The translations under genes were made by a program, and so were the position numbers. From XYD12-FULL-36-8 sp964613805 (GTDB lineage Bacteria; Bacteroidota; Ignavibacteria; Ignavibacteriales; Ignavibacteriaceae): a stretch of 64,000 bases of DNA. Below the pieces are notes generated by a model. It made no database searches. It had not been told where the DNA came from and worked only from the letters and a program-made list of their open reading frames with translations. Position 1 is the first letter of the stretch. Each line of letters begins with the position of its first letter. Positions 18,507 through 27,816 of the stretch are shown here, piece by piece. Location of the stretch: positions 82,335-146,334 of the forward strand of contig CAZTJF010000008.1 of NCBI GenBank assembly GCA_964613805.1. Direction: 5' to 3'.

Positions 18507-19103
18507 ATGAAAAAAATAGAAGATATCCTTAAGCGCAATAAAGGTTACTCAAGAATGAAAGAACTTCGTCTTGAGGGAATCCAAACAAGAGATATTGCAA
18601 CAGCTGTTGAAAAAAAAATAATTGAAAAGGTAAAACCCGGTCTTTATAAACTTGTTGATTATGCATGGGATGAGCATGGCAGCTTTGCTGATGTATGTAA
18701 CTCAAATAAAAAAGCTGTAATCTGTCTGCTTTCTGCTGCGGATTACTACCAGCTTACAACATTCAATCCGTCGGAAGTTTATGTTGCTGTTCCAAATAAC
18801 ACTGACAAATTCATTCTTGAATATCCGCCGATAAAAGTGTACTACTTTGCAGATACTTACTATTCACCAGGAATAGAAATGATTGAAACGAAAAGTGGAA
18901 CAATCAGAATTTATAATAAAGAAAAAACAATTGGTGATCTTTTCCGATACATAAATAAAATTGGGGAGGATATTGCTGTCGAGTCTCTCAAAGAATATCT
19001 TAAAAATAAAAAAGAGCGAAGTATTCCAAGACTACTGGAATATGCTGAGATGTGTGGAGTGAGAAAGAAACTTGAGCCAATGGTTAAAGCAATACTTTCA
19101 TGA
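18507..19103 (+). CDS. abiEi: AbiEi-family type IV antitoxin
   Basis: A 198-residue protein with an N-terminal winged helix region (residues about 1-50; SRMKELRLEGIQTRDIATAVEKK, then VKPGLYKL) and the AbiEi C-terminal domain (ICLLSAADYYQLT, VYVAVPN, KTIGDLFRYINKIGEDIAVESLKEYL). Family members both repress the operon and counter the toxin without binding it. The stop overlaps the toxin start by four bases (19100-19103). A perfect palindrome lies just upstream. Confidence 0.87.
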   Translation: MKKIEDILKRNKGYSRMKELRLEGIQTRDIATAVEKKIIEKVKPGLYKLVDYAWDEHGSFADVCNSNKKAVICLLSAADYYQLTTFNPSEVYVAVPNNTDKFILEYPPIKVYYFADTYYSPGIEMIETKSGTIRIYNKEKTIGDLFRYINKIGEDIAVESLKEYLKNKKERSIPRLLEYAEMCGVRKKLEPMVKAILS

Positions 19104-19996
19104 CGAAGGAAATAAAAAATATAGCTGCATCTGTTAAAGAACGCTTGCGAAATATTTCTTATGAAACTGGAAGAGATTACCAAAGTCTTCTGCGTCAATA
19201 TATTCAAGAAAGGTTTCTTTATCGCCTTTCAGAATCACCTTATAAAAATTTTCTTATTCTTAAAGGAGCTTTGCTTTTTGTAGCTTATGATATTAGTCGC
19301 TTGCGTCCAACAAGGGATATCGATTTCCTCGGTTCTTCAATTTCTAATGACAAAAAAGAAATAACAGAAATTGTTCATCAAATATTGCAAATTGAATTTG
19401 ATGATGGAGTTCAGTTTGACTATGAATCCATCGAGTCAGAAGATATTGTAGAAGATGGTAACTATCATGGAGTTCGAGTTAAGTTTTTTACCTATCTGGA
19501 AAACTCAAGAGAGCGGGTTCAGATTGATGTTGGCTTCGGAGATAAGATTACTGCTGGCCCGATTGAAATCGAATACCCTACACTTCTGGATTTTCAACCT
19601 TCACGCTTGAAAGTTTATTCAGTTGAGAGTGCAATCGCCGAAAAATTTGAAGCGGTTGTTTCGCTGCAGCTTCAAACAAGCCGAATGAAGGATTTTTATG
19701 ATATTCTATTTTTTGCAAAGAATCATGAGTTTAAAAAAGATGAATTGAAAGCAGCTATTGTAGCTACCTTTCAGCACAGAGGAACTGATATTGAACAACG
19801 GAATAAAGTTTTTAACCAGAAATTCAAAATGGATGAACAACTCCAAAAATACTGGACTGCTTTTTTAAAACGCACAAAGCTCACCTCTGAAAATGATTTT
19901 GCAAGTGTTGTTACCCGAATTTCTGAATTTATAGAACCTGTTTTTGTTAATGATAAAAACCTCTGCTGGGATAGTAAATTGTGGAAGTGGATTTAG
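19100..19996 (+). CDS. abiEii: AbiEii-family nucleotidyltransferase toxin
   Basis: A 298-residue DNA polymerase-beta-like nucleotidyltransferase. It has the family motifs: ILKGALLF (54-60), RPTRDIDFLGSS (69-80, with the two metal aspartates), RVQIDVGFGD, and the C-terminal IAEKFEAVV...SRMKDFYDI. AbiEii/MenT-type toxins stop growth by adding nucleotides to tRNA acceptor ends (known for some relatives). All catalytic motifs are present, so the gene looks functional. It is coupled to abiEi by ATGA overlap. Confidence 0.9.
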   Translation: MTKEIKNIAASVKERLRNISYETGRDYQSLLRQYIQERFLYRLSESPYKNFLILKGALLFVAYDISRLRPTRDIDFLGSSISNDKKEITEIVHQILQIEFDDGVQFDYESIESEDIVEDGNYHGVRVKFFTYLENSRERVQIDVGFGDKITAGPIEIEYPTLLDFQPSRLKVYSVESAIAEKFEAVVSLQLQTSRMKDFYDILFFAKNHEFKKDELKAAIVATFQHRGTDIEQRNKVFNQKFKMDEQLQKYWTAFLKRTKLTSENDFASVVTRISEFIEPVFVNDKNLCWDSKLWKWI

Positions 19997-20023
19997 TATT
20001 TTATATCGACTAAAATTTTATTC

Positions 20024-21211
20024 ATGCTCAAACCTCAACCCTACAAACTAAAGAATACCATTCAGCACTATGAATGGGGGATGAAAGGGAAGAATGCTTT
20101 CATTCCAAAGCTGCTAAACATAAAAGCTGAAAAAGATAAATCTTATGCAGAACTTTGGATGGGTGCTCATCTAAAAGCTTCTTCCAAAATTAAGATTGAT
20201 GATAAGATAATTGATTTAGCTGAAGCGATTCGGAATTATCCGATAGAAATGTTAGGAAAGAAAACTGCAAAGGTGTATTCAAATTCGCTTCCATTTCTCT
20301 TCAAAGTATTATCTGCAAGCGAAGCACTTTCAATTCAAGTACATCCAAATAAAAGACAAGCAATTTCTCTACATAAAAAAGATCCAATTAATTATCCTGA
20401 TAGTAATCAGAAGCTGGAAATAGCAATTGCACTTGATTCGCTTACTGCGTTAGTTGGATTTAAATCTGCTAAGCAGGTAGTAAAGACTTTAAATGAATAT
20501 CCTGAAATAGGACAATTTGTTGGTGGCAGCATAAAGCATATAAAAAACGTGATTAGATCACTAATAAAAAAATCAATAACTGATAAGGAAAAATTAGTAC
20601 CGACAATTGCAAAACTAGAATGTCGAATCGCAGCGAAGAAAAAACATAATGAAATTGAAAAGTATTTTCTTAAGCTTCATAAAAAATACAATACCGAGGT
20701 CGGATTGCTGCTTCTGTTTTTCTTAAACCTTATTCATCTGAAGAAAGGGGAGGCAATCTTTACAAAACCTGGAGTTCCGCATGCTTATCTCAAGGGCAAT
20801 ATTCTTGAGTGTATGTCGAACTCGGATAATGTTATTCGCGCCGGATTGACTCCAAAATACAAAGACATTGATTCGCTTCTTAAAGTTTTAACGTATGAAT
20901 TGAATTTGCCTAAAATCATTAAGGGAAAGAAAAGAGAAAATTCATTGGTCTATCGAACTGATGCAAAAGAATTTCAGTTTAATTTTTATATATTAAAAAA
21001 GGAAGAATTGAAATTCACAAATCAAAGAGGTCCACGGGTTTTACTTGCACTTAAAGGTGAAATAATTATTGATTATCTTGATAAAAGAAAACTTGAGAGT
21101 GTGATGATTTCAAAAGGAGAATCTGTTTTTCTGCCTGCATCTTTAACAAACTATTCAATTGGTTCTCCAAAATCATCTCAGTTCGTTTTAGTGTCCGTTC
21201 CATTGAAGTAG
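20024..21211 (+). CDS. manA: mannose-6-phosphate isomerase, class I
   Basis: Interconverts mannose-6-phosphate and fructose-6-phosphate in a zinc-dependent reaction, linking sugar use with GDP-mannose supply. The 395-residue cupin protein shows the family start YKLKNTIQHYEWG, the metal-site motif LSIQVHPNKRQA, and GVPHAYLKGNILECMSNSDNVIRAGLTPKY, which holds later ligands and the catalytic arginine. It starts 27 bases after the AbiE toxin gene on the same strand but is functionally unrelated. Confidence 0.95.
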   Translation: MLKPQPYKLKNTIQHYEWGMKGKNAFIPKLLNIKAEKDKSYAELWMGAHLKASSKIKIDDKIIDLAEAIRNYPIEMLGKKTAKVYSNSLPFLFKVLSASEALSIQVHPNKRQAISLHKKDPINYPDSNQKLEIAIALDSLTALVGFKSAKQVVKTLNEYPEIGQFVGGSIKHIKNVIRSLIKKSITDKEKLVPTIAKLECRIAAKKKHNEIEKYFLKLHKKYNTEVGLLLLFFLNLIHLKKGEAIFTKPGVPHAYLKGNILECMSNSDNVIRAGLTPKYKDIDSLLKVLTYELNLPKIIKGKKRENSLVYRTDAKEFQFNFYILKKEELKFTNQRGPRVLLALKGEIIIDYLDKRKLESVMISKGESVFLPASLTNYSIGSPKSSQFVLVSVPLK

Positions 21212-21237
21212 CGAAAAGATTCAATAACAAAAAATAA

Positions 21238-21358
21238 GGTGATAAGGTTTGGATTGTTATTCTTGGTTGGGTTACTAAGGTTTTTGAATGATTTTGATCT
21301 TATTGCTATTGGATCGCATTAAATTTTTCCGACTCTTTTTTGCTTTAACCTTAGTAAC
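21238..21358. repeat. palindromic intergenic element, copy 1
   Basis: Starts with GGTGATAAGGTTT (21238-21250), then GTTACTAAGGTT (21271-21282), and closes with the exact inverse AACCTTAGTAAC (21347-21358). The same parts, in the same order and at nearly the same spacing on the left side, occur at 48149-48354. Confidence 0.5.
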
Positions 21359-21465
21359 GCAGCTATAATCCTATTAATTTAACTTTCTCACCTTTTTGAA
21401 AGAGAGTGTCACATAAATCTTTCTCCGAGTAACTCTGTACTTTCTCCTTGTCATTAAGAGATGTA

Positions 21466-21505
21466 CTCCGTGTAGGATCATTGATTTCACGGAGAACCAC
21501 GGAGT
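21466..21505. repeat. CTCCGTG/CACGGAG repeat patch
   Basis: CTCCGTG near 21466 is followed by CACGGAG near 21488 and CCACGGAG near 21497. This gives an inverted pair and a direct pair within about 40 bases. It can fold into a stem-loop and looks like a fragment of a dispersed repeat. No other copy is seen in this window. Confidence 0.35.
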
Positions 21506-21576
21506 TTAATGCAGGAAAGACACGAAGAAAAATCTATCGAATGCGTTGTGCAATGGACAACGAAAGGATTTGGACC

Positions 21577-21609
21577 AAAAAAAAAGCCGATGGTACTGCC
21601 ATCGGCTTT
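21577..21609 (-). terminator. intrinsic terminator of secF
   Basis: On the minus strand, AAAGCCGATGG pairs with CCATCGGCTTT (11-bp perfect stem, 5-base loop; 21583-21609) and is followed by a run of T residues (A run at 21577-21585 on the plus strand). It lies 23 bases beyond the secF stop codon. This is one of the best terminators in the window. Confidence 0.85.
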
Positions 21610-21631
21610 GACACAAAAACTGTTTGTATTC

Positions 21632-22771
21632 CTAAAATTCTACTTTTTTCTTAGTCCTACTAGCATATTCTAATACAAGTGCGCTTGCTACGAAAATTGA
21701 AGAATATGTTCCTATAATAATACCAAAAGCAAGTGTAAATGCGAATGATCTTAAAACTTCACCGCCAAAGATGAAGATTACGAGAACGGCAATTAAAGTT
21801 GTGCCGCCGGTTAGTATCGTTCTGCTCATTGTTCGGTTTATACTCATGTTCAAAACATCAAACAATGGCATCGTTTTGTGAATCTTTAGATTCTCTCTTA
21901 CTCTGTCAAACACAATAACTGTATCGTTAATTGAATAACCAACAAGAGTTAAGAATGCTGCCACAATGGCTAAATCAATTTCAAGGTTTAATCCAGGAAT
22001 AACGCCGTATAAAACTGAGTATAAGCCGAGTGTAATTAAAACATCATGGAAAAGAGCTAGCACAGCGCCGAAGGCAAAAATGAATTTGAATCGGAATGCA
22101 AGATAAATTAAAATTACAACAAGTGAGAGAAAAACTGCTAAAACTGCATCACGCTTTAATTCTGCGCCCACTTTAGGACCAACCTTATCTTCCTTTAACA
22201 CCTTGAATACATTATCAGCATATTTTTCTTTAAGATTTTCTTTAATCCAATCAGAAATTCCAACACTAACTAACAATTGAGTGTTGGTTGGTTCTTCCGA
22301 AACTTTTCCTGTTTGAAAACCGGCTTCGAAAAGTTTATCAACTAAAATATTAGTGGTATCCGGATTTGGAAGTGTGAATGTAATTGAACTTTCGGATGAG
22401 TCTGTAATTCTTCTTTCTACGCCGGGAAATACCTTATCAATTTGATTCTGCACAGTTTGTATAACTTTAGGATATAATTCAGCAGGAATTGATTGTAATT
22501 CTGTTCGTATTAAAACTGTGTTCTCACCGCCAAATGTTTTTAACTCAACTGTTCCAAGACCAAGCTTATCAACTTCATTTCTAATAATTCCAATTTCAAT
22601 CGGCTTATCAAACTGTAATACAATTTCAGAACCACCCTTGAAATCAATTCCGAATTGCAAGCCGCGAAAAATTATGTTAATTAAACCAAGAAGGAAAAGG
22701 GAAGTGGAAACAATATAAAAAAGTTTTCGTTTTCCCATCCAATTGATATGAATATTTTCGAAAATGCGCAT
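21632..22771 (-). CDS. secF: protein translocase subunit SecF
   Basis: A membrane subunit that works with SecD and SecYEG to pull exported proteins across the inner membrane using the proton gradient. The 379-residue protein has an N-terminal helix (FYIVSTSLFLLGLINI), the periplasmic start FGIDFKGGSEIVLQF, and the six-helix SecD/SecF domain with VGYSINDTVIVFDRVREN. It follows secD by 48 bases on the same strand and has a strong terminator after it. Bacteroidetes often carry fused SecDF; here the two are separate. Confidence 0.96.
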   Translation of the reverse strand: MRIFENIHINWMGKRKLFYIVSTSLFLLGLINIIFRGLQFGIDFKGGSEIVLQFDKPIEIGIIRNEVDKLGLGTVELKTFGGENTVLIRTELQSIPAELYPKVIQTVQNQIDKVFPGVERRITDSSESSITFTLPNPDTTNILVDKLFEAGFQTGKVSEEPTNTQLLVSVGISDWIKENLKEKYADNVFKVLKEDKVGPKVGAELKRDAVLAVFLSLVVILIYLAFRFKFIFAFGAVLALFHDVLITLGLYSVLYGVIPGLNLEIDLAIVAAFLTLVGYSINDTVIVFDRVRENLKIHKTMPLFDVLNMSINRTMSRTILTGGTTLIAVLVIFIFGGEVLRSFAFTLAFGIIIGTYSSIFVASALVLEYASRTKKKVEF

Positions 22772-22819
22772 TTATTTTATTACTCCTTAAAACCTTTTAT
22801 TAACTTGTAAATCTTTGGC

Positions 22820-24754
22820 TTAACCGATACTTATTTTAGAACCTTTTGAAACCATGATATCAAAGATCAATCTGCATAGAAACAACGCACTGAATAAACT
22901 GGTAACAATTCCTATCATAAGAGTTAGAGCAAATCCTTGAACTGGACCGGTTCCAAATTGATATAATATTAAACCTGTAAAAAATGTAGTAATGTTCGAG
23001 TCAAAAATGGCAGAATATGATTTAGAGTATCCGCCATCAATCGAAGCTTTAATGGTTTTCCCTGTTTCCATTTCCTCTCTTATTCTCTCAAAAATCAGCA
23101 CATTAGCGTCAACAGCCATACCCATAGTTAAAATAATTCCAGCAATGCCGGGAAGGGTTAATGTTGCTCCAAATCCTGCAAGGATAGCAAGTATAAATAA
23201 GATCGAAAAGATTAATCCAACCGCTGCGATTGAACCGCTTTTACGATAGTAAAGAATCATGAAAATACCAACTGCTAAGTAACCTATTAAAGAAGAATTA
23301 AAACCTTTGGTTATTGAATCCTGTCCTAATGATGGACCAACAGTTCTTTCTTCGATTATATCAACAGGAGCAGGAAGAGCACCGGCTTTTAAAACTATTT
23401 CGAGAAGTTTTGCTTCTTCCATATTTGCCATGCCCTCGATCTGAGATCTGCCGCCAGGAATTTTTCCCCGAACAACAGGAGCAGAAAAAGCAACACCATC
23501 AAGCATAATTGCGATTCTTTTCCCAACGTTTGCACCTGTAATTCTTGCCCAATCTGTTGCACCTTCGCTATTCATTTCCATACTAACAATTGGTGAAGAA
23601 GTGTTGGGGTCAATATTTGCTTGTGCATTTGTTATGACTCCTCCGGTCAGTTCCGGATTTTTATTTACCAAATACATCATATAAATATTTTCACCCTTGT
23701 CAACGCCGACGGGTTTAGCAGAATAAACAAACTCGACATTGTTCGGTAATACTTTTTGAACATCTTCTCTGTTGAGATATTGATTTAATAAACTTTTTTG
23801 GCCTTCACGAACATATGCATCTGCAGATCTTCCCTGCGGATCCATCATTGCAATAGCGAAGAAAGGATGTTCCTTTTTAAACTCTTCTTCGGATAGCTGC
23901 TTTTGCTGATTAGTATCTGCAGCAATTAAGCTCGTATCTTTAGTTTCAGTTTTTGCTGTTGTCGTAGTATCAGTTTTAGTCGTATCCTCAAGATTTTTTC
24001 CAGCGAGAACGTTATCAATTTTTTGCATAAGTGAAACAGCAAATTCAGGATCTTTTAAAATTCTGAATTCAAGCAGCGCTGTTCCTTGTAAAAGATTTTT
24101 TGCTTCCTCCTCTTTTGCAACTCCGGGAAGCTCGACAATTATTCTTCTGCTTCCTTGTCTTTGTATTGATGGTTCGGAAACTCCATATTGATCAACGCGA
24201 TTTCTAATGATTTCAATCGCACGGCTAACAGCATCTTCTGTATCTTCCTTAAGTTTCTTAATTATTTCAGCATCATCTTCACGGATAGTTCCGAAGTAAC
24301 GACTTAACCTTATTTGCCGTTGTTCAAGTTTTTTGCCGACGATATCAACTACTGATTCATCCGATAAGGTGGCTTCCTTTTCTGCTTCAGCTAAAACTTT
24401 TTTGAAAATATCATCGGGATTTTTTGCTAATTTTTCAATTAGTTTGGCAGTGTTAACCTCAAGCACAACACGCATTCCACCCTGCAAATCCAATCCGAGT
24501 TTTATTCTTTTTTGCCTTGCTGCTGCTATGGATGGATCTACTACTTTAATGCTATCCTCAAAAGCGACAAGTTTTTTTTGTAAATCCTGTTTGGTCAATT
24601 CAGGATATGTAGTTTTCAGTTCCACCTGTTTTTGGGCTACTGATTCATTGATCATTTTTGTGTTACTGTAATCTTTGTATGTAGGCCAAAGAAGATAAAC
24701 AGCCAAACCAATAGCTGCAAGAATGGCAATAATTTTAAATCTGAATTCTTTCAT
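22820..24754 (-). CDS. secD: protein translocase subunit SecD
   Basis: A 644-residue partner of SecF. The first helix is at about residues 6-24; the conserved LGLDLQGGMRVVLEV lies near residue 90. The periplasmic P1 region includes NRVDQYGVSEPSIQRQGSRRIIVELPG and the C-terminal membrane domain has MGMAVDANVLIFERIREE. A low-complexity Thr/Lys/Asp insert (TKTDTTTTAKTETKD) sits in the periplasmic part. secD and secF form one leftward operon. Confidence 0.96.
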   Translation of the reverse strand: MKEFRFKIIAILAAIGLAVYLLWPTYKDYSNTKMINESVAQKQVELKTTYPELTKQDLQKKLVAFEDSIKVVDPSIAAARQKRIKLGLDLQGGMRVVLEVNTAKLIEKLAKNPDDIFKKVLAEAEKEATLSDESVVDIVGKKLEQRQIRLSRYFGTIREDDAEIIKKLKEDTEDAVSRAIEIIRNRVDQYGVSEPSIQRQGSRRIIVELPGVAKEEEAKNLLQGTALLEFRILKDPEFAVSLMQKIDNVLAGKNLEDTTKTDTTTTAKTETKDTSLIAADTNQQKQLSEEEFKKEHPFFAIAMMDPQGRSADAYVREGQKSLLNQYLNREDVQKVLPNNVEFVYSAKPVGVDKGENIYMMYLVNKNPELTGGVITNAQANIDPNTSSPIVSMEMNSEGATDWARITGANVGKRIAIMLDGVAFSAPVVRGKIPGGRSQIEGMANMEEAKLLEIVLKAGALPAPVDIIEERTVGPSLGQDSITKGFNSSLIGYLAVGIFMILYYRKSGSIAAVGLIFSILFILAILAGFGATLTLPGIAGIILTMGMAVDANVLIFERIREEMETGKTIKASIDGGYSKSYSAIFDSNITTFFTGLILYQFGTGPVQGFALTLMIGIVTSLFSALFLCRLIFDIMVSKGSKISIG

Positions 24755-24884
24755 AGGTTAATTCTTTTTAAGGTTGTTTTGTCAAAATTAAGTCAACAAA
24801 ATTATCAGTATAGGGCTTGAAAGTCAATTAAATTGGCTAAAAATAAATTAAAAAATGAAGTCGGAATCGAAGTAAATTAACTAA

Positions 24885-25706
24885 TTAAGCAATTTCGATT
24901 ATCTTTTTTATCAGCCGTTCAAATTTATGCTGAACAAGATTAGCTGTTTCGGTTACTTCATAATGAGAAAGTTTATTATCGGTTAAACCTGCGGCATAGT
25001 TAGTAATACATGAAATTGAAGCAGTTTGCATTCCCAAATAAGCTGCAAATACTGCTTCGTGAAATGTAGACATACCAACAGCATCGCCTCCAAATTTGGA
25101 TAGGAATCTAATTTCGGCAGGAGTTTCGTAACTTGGTCCTTTAGTGTACCAATAGACTCCCTCCTTTAGTTCAATCTTTTCTTCTTGCGCAGCTTGCTTG
25201 ATTCTTTTATTTAGAATTGGGGATGGCATCGAACGGAAATTATTTATCCCATTTTCTGAAGCAATTCCTATTAAGGAAGTCAATTCTTTTTTAAGAGCAA
25301 TTCCGTTGAATGAAGTAGTCAGCATCAAATCGCCAGGTTTGAAAGATGGATTTATGCCACCGGCAGCATTAGTAAGAATAATTTGAGGACAACTTAATTT
25401 ATGAGCGATGAAAACCTGCAGGATGCATTGATAAATTGAGTATCCTTCATACAAATGAATTCTTCCTTGAAAAAGCAGTAATTTTTTTTTAGAAAATTCT
25501 GCAAAATGAATTTTCCCTTCATGTCCTTGAATTGTAGAACTGGGATAATCTGGTAAGCTGGAAGTGGAGATTGTTTTTACAATACTAATACTCTCAGCAA
25601 AATTTCCTAACCCGCTTCCTAAAATAATGGCAATTTCAGGAGTGAAAGGAGTATCTGACTTTATCTTTTCAATCAGACTTTTATATTTAAAATTAAGATC
25701 AATCAT
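24885..25706 (-). CDS. punA: purine nucleoside phosphorylase (trimeric, PNP-I type)
   Basis: Splits purine nucleosides with phosphate into base and (deoxy)ribose-1-phosphate. The 273-residue enzyme has the trimeric-class motifs ILGSGLGNF (phosphate loop), LTNAAGGINP, GPSYETPAEIR and DAVGMSTFHEAV. The base-site region ITNYAAGLTDNKLSHYEV indicates inosine/guanosine preference by family comparison. It lies 13 bases downstream of the nucleoside carrier gene, forming an uptake-and-breakdown operon. Confidence 0.94.
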   Translation of the reverse strand: MIDLNFKYKSLIEKIKSDTPFTPEIAIILGSGLGNFAESISIVKTISTSSLPDYPSSTIQGHEGKIHFAEFSKKKLLLFQGRIHLYEGYSIYQCILQVFIAHKLSCPQIILTNAAGGINPSFKPGDLMLTTSFNGIALKKELTSLIGIASENGINNFRSMPSPILNKRIKQAAQEEKIELKEGVYWYTKGPSYETPAEIRFLSKFGGDAVGMSTFHEAVFAAYLGMQTASISCITNYAAGLTDNKLSHYEVTETANLVQHKFERLIKKIIEIA

Positions 25707-25719
25707 ATTCAGTAAGTTT

Positions 25720-27069
25720 TTAAACTAACAATCCGGCAAGCGTTGCAGTCATCAATGTTGCAAGCGTTCCGCCGAGAACGGCTTTCAATCCAAGAGCAGA
25801 AATATCTTTCTTTCTTTCGGGAGCTAATGGACCAATTCCACCAATTTGAATTGCTATAGATGCAAAGTTGGCAAATCCGCATAATGCATATGTTGCCATC
25901 ATAATTCCTTTCTCGCTCATTGCTCCGGTTTTTACTAAACTTGCTAAATCTAAGTAAGCAACAAATTCATTTAGAACAACTTTAGTTCCGATCAAACTTC
26001 CAAAATGAAAAGAATCAGCCCAAGGAACTCCAATTCCGTAAGCAAGATATTGTAATATGAAGCCGAAGATCAGCTGCATTGAAAGGGGTTTTCCGAAAGT
26101 TGATTGGAGATAGTTATTTAAATTCAGCACGTCGCCGATTCCAGTTAGCAAATAGTTTACTAATGCAATAAGTGCGATAAATGCAAGCAGCATTCCAGCA
26201 ACATTTAATGCCAGATGCAATCCATCCGATGCGCCTGTTGCGGCGGCTTCAATAACATTCGAAGCATTTTTCTCCACTTTCAATTTTACACTTCCTTTGG
26301 TTACGGGCTCGCCAACTTCGGGGAATAAAATTTTTGAAATGACTAAAGCGGCTGGGGCAGCCATTGCACTTGCAGCCAAAAGCTGAACAGCGAATTTTAT
26401 TTGAGCTTCCGAAATTGCAATTCCTTTAGCTTCGGCGAAAGATTGTCCAAGCATTTGAATATAACTTGCCATTACGCCACCGGCAATTGTAGCCATTCCT
26501 CCAACCATGATTGTCAAGATTTCGGAGTTAGTCATTGTTTTTATGTAAGGTCTTATCAGCAGAGGAGCTTCAGTTTGTCCGACAAAAATATTTGCAGCAT
26601 TTGAAAGTGATTCTGCACCACTTGTACCTAAAAGTTTTGACATGACCCATGCCATTCCTTTAACAACAAGCTGAAGTATTCCAAGGTAGTATAGAACAGA
26701 AGTTAGGCATGATACAAAAATAATTGTGGGAAGAACTTGAAACGCAAAATAGAAACCAAGACTATCGGGTCCGCTGTTGATTGCAAGCTTTCCGAAAACA
26801 AATTTTGCGCCTTCAGTTGTGAAACCGAGCAGACTAACAACTGCAGTTCCAAGCCAATTGATAATATCTTTTGGCCAACCAAGAGGGAAGAACCATCCAC
26901 GTAAAGTTTCGCTGTGAATAATGAAAATTGCAAAGACAATCTGTATTGTCACACCTGTAGCAACTAATTTCCAATTCACTTTTCTTTTGTTATTAGAAAA
27001 TAAAAATGCAATTCCTAATACAAGTAATAAACCTAATGCCCCTCTAAGTAAAGAGAATACAAATTCCAT
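25720..27069 (-). CDS. concentrative nucleoside transporter (CNT/NupC family)
   Basis: A 449-residue inner-membrane nucleoside importer driven by a cation gradient. About ten hydrophobic helices are visible. The signature GQTEAPLLIRPYI, the following GGMATIAGGVMASYIQM and the C-terminal ALCGFANFASIAIQIGG are diagnostic of CNT proteins. It lies between thymidine kinase (9 bases upstream) and purine nucleoside phosphorylase (13 bases downstream), so the operon imports nucleosides and processes them inside. Confidence 0.94.
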   Translation of the reverse strand: MEFVFSLLRGALGLLLVLGIAFLFSNNKRKVNWKLVATGVTIQIVFAIFIIHSETLRGWFFPLGWPKDIINWLGTAVVSLLGFTTEGAKFVFGKLAINSGPDSLGFYFAFQVLPTIIFVSCLTSVLYYLGILQLVVKGMAWVMSKLLGTSGAESLSNAANIFVGQTEAPLLIRPYIKTMTNSEILTIMVGGMATIAGGVMASYIQMLGQSFAEAKGIAISEAQIKFAVQLLAASAMAAPAALVISKILFPEVGEPVTKGSVKLKVEKNASNVIEAAATGASDGLHLALNVAGMLLAFIALIALVNYLLTGIGDVLNLNNYLQSTFGKPLSMQLIFGFILQYLAYGIGVPWADSFHFGSLIGTKVVLNEFVAYLDLASLVKTGAMSEKGIMMATYALCGFANFASIAIQIGGIGPLAPERKKDISALGLKAVLGGTLATLMTATLAGLLV

Positions 27070-27078
27070 GAATTACCT

Positions 27079-27657
27079 TTAATTTTCTTTTGGAATGTCG
27101 TGACATTTTCTGCAGCGGGCTTCATAAATATCTGCTGCTCCAACTATTACTCGTTCAGCCGATGTAGTTTTTCGTTGTGTTTTATCCGCGGGATTTCCGC
27201 AAGCAACACAAATTGCCAAAGTTTTTGTGATGTACTCAGCAATTGCAAGAAGCTGCGGCATCGGCTCAAACGGAATTCCTTTATAATCCTGATCTAATCC
27301 TGCAACAATTACTCTTTTGCCATCATTGGCAAGCTGGTTGCAGATGGAAACAAGTTCAGGAGAAAAGAATTGTGCTTCATCAATTCCAACAACTTGTGCA
27401 TCGTTAGAAAGTGAAAGAATTTCCTTAACATCACTTACAAGCAGCGAAGGAAGTGATTGTTCGCTGTGGGAGACTATTGATTCTTTCGAGTAGCGAATAT
27501 CAATTTTTGGTTTAAATATTTTTACATTTTGTTTTGCAATTTGTGCGCGTCTTAAACGACGGATAAGCTCTTCAGTTTTTCCGCTGAACATGCATCCGGC
27601 TATAACTTCAATCCAGCCGGTTTCTTTTGGCATTGAGTGTGGTGTAAACTCGATCAT
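27079..27657 (-). CDS. tdk: thymidine kinase
   Basis: Phosphorylates thymidine with ATP for salvage into dTMP. The 192-residue protein has the P-loop AGCMFSGKTEELIRRLRRAQ, the VVGIDEAQFF strand with catalytic Glu, and a zinc site of two CxxC pairs (CVACG near 163, CRKCH near 185), all typical of the TK1-like family. It is the first gene of the tdk-nupC-type-punA unit. Confidence 0.96.
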   Translation of the reverse strand: MIEFTPHSMPKETGWIEVIAGCMFSGKTEELIRRLRRAQIAKQNVKIFKPKIDIRYSKESIVSHSEQSLPSLLVSDVKEILSLSNDAQVVGIDEAQFFSPELVSICNQLANDGKRVIVAGLDQDYKGIPFEPMPQLLAIAEYITKTLAICVACGNPADKTQRKTTSAERVIVGAADIYEARCRKCHDIPKEN

Positions 27658-27776
27658 ATTATTCTGATAATCCAGTAATTAATTAAAATGTACTTTATTT
27701 GTTCGAAAATCAAAAGTATAGTCTTGTTATCACAAGCCCGTCTTTAGCTGGGTGAAGTGATCTCTCAAATGAAAAA

Positions 27777-27809
27777 GATTGCTTCGGTCGTTCCGCCCTC
27801 GCAATGACG
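27777..27809 (-). repeat. GTCATTGCGAG dispersed repeat, single arm
   Basis: A 33-base copy reading GTCATTGCGAG...GAAGCAATC on the minus strand, between tdk and cdd and ending eight bases before the cdd stop. It is one of four sites in this window carrying this unit. Confidence 0.7.
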
Positions 27810-27816
27810 GGTAAAG

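Larger units (their letters stand above)
21212..21631. other. 420-base intergenic region with several repeats
   Basis: No credible gene lies here. It holds a 12-bp inverted repeat (21271-21282 with 21347-21358), part of an element also found near 48.2 kb, and a CTCCGTG-rich patch at 21466-21505 with one inverted and two direct copies of CACGGAG. The secF terminator lies at 21577-21609. A short open frame across 21448-21654 overlaps the repeats, the terminator and the end of secF, and has no protein-like features. Confidence 0.6.

Noticed and set aside
21448..21654. Open frame of 68 codons between manA and secF
   Set aside because: It lies across a repeat patch and the secF terminator and overlaps the end of secF; the protein has no recognisable pattern.
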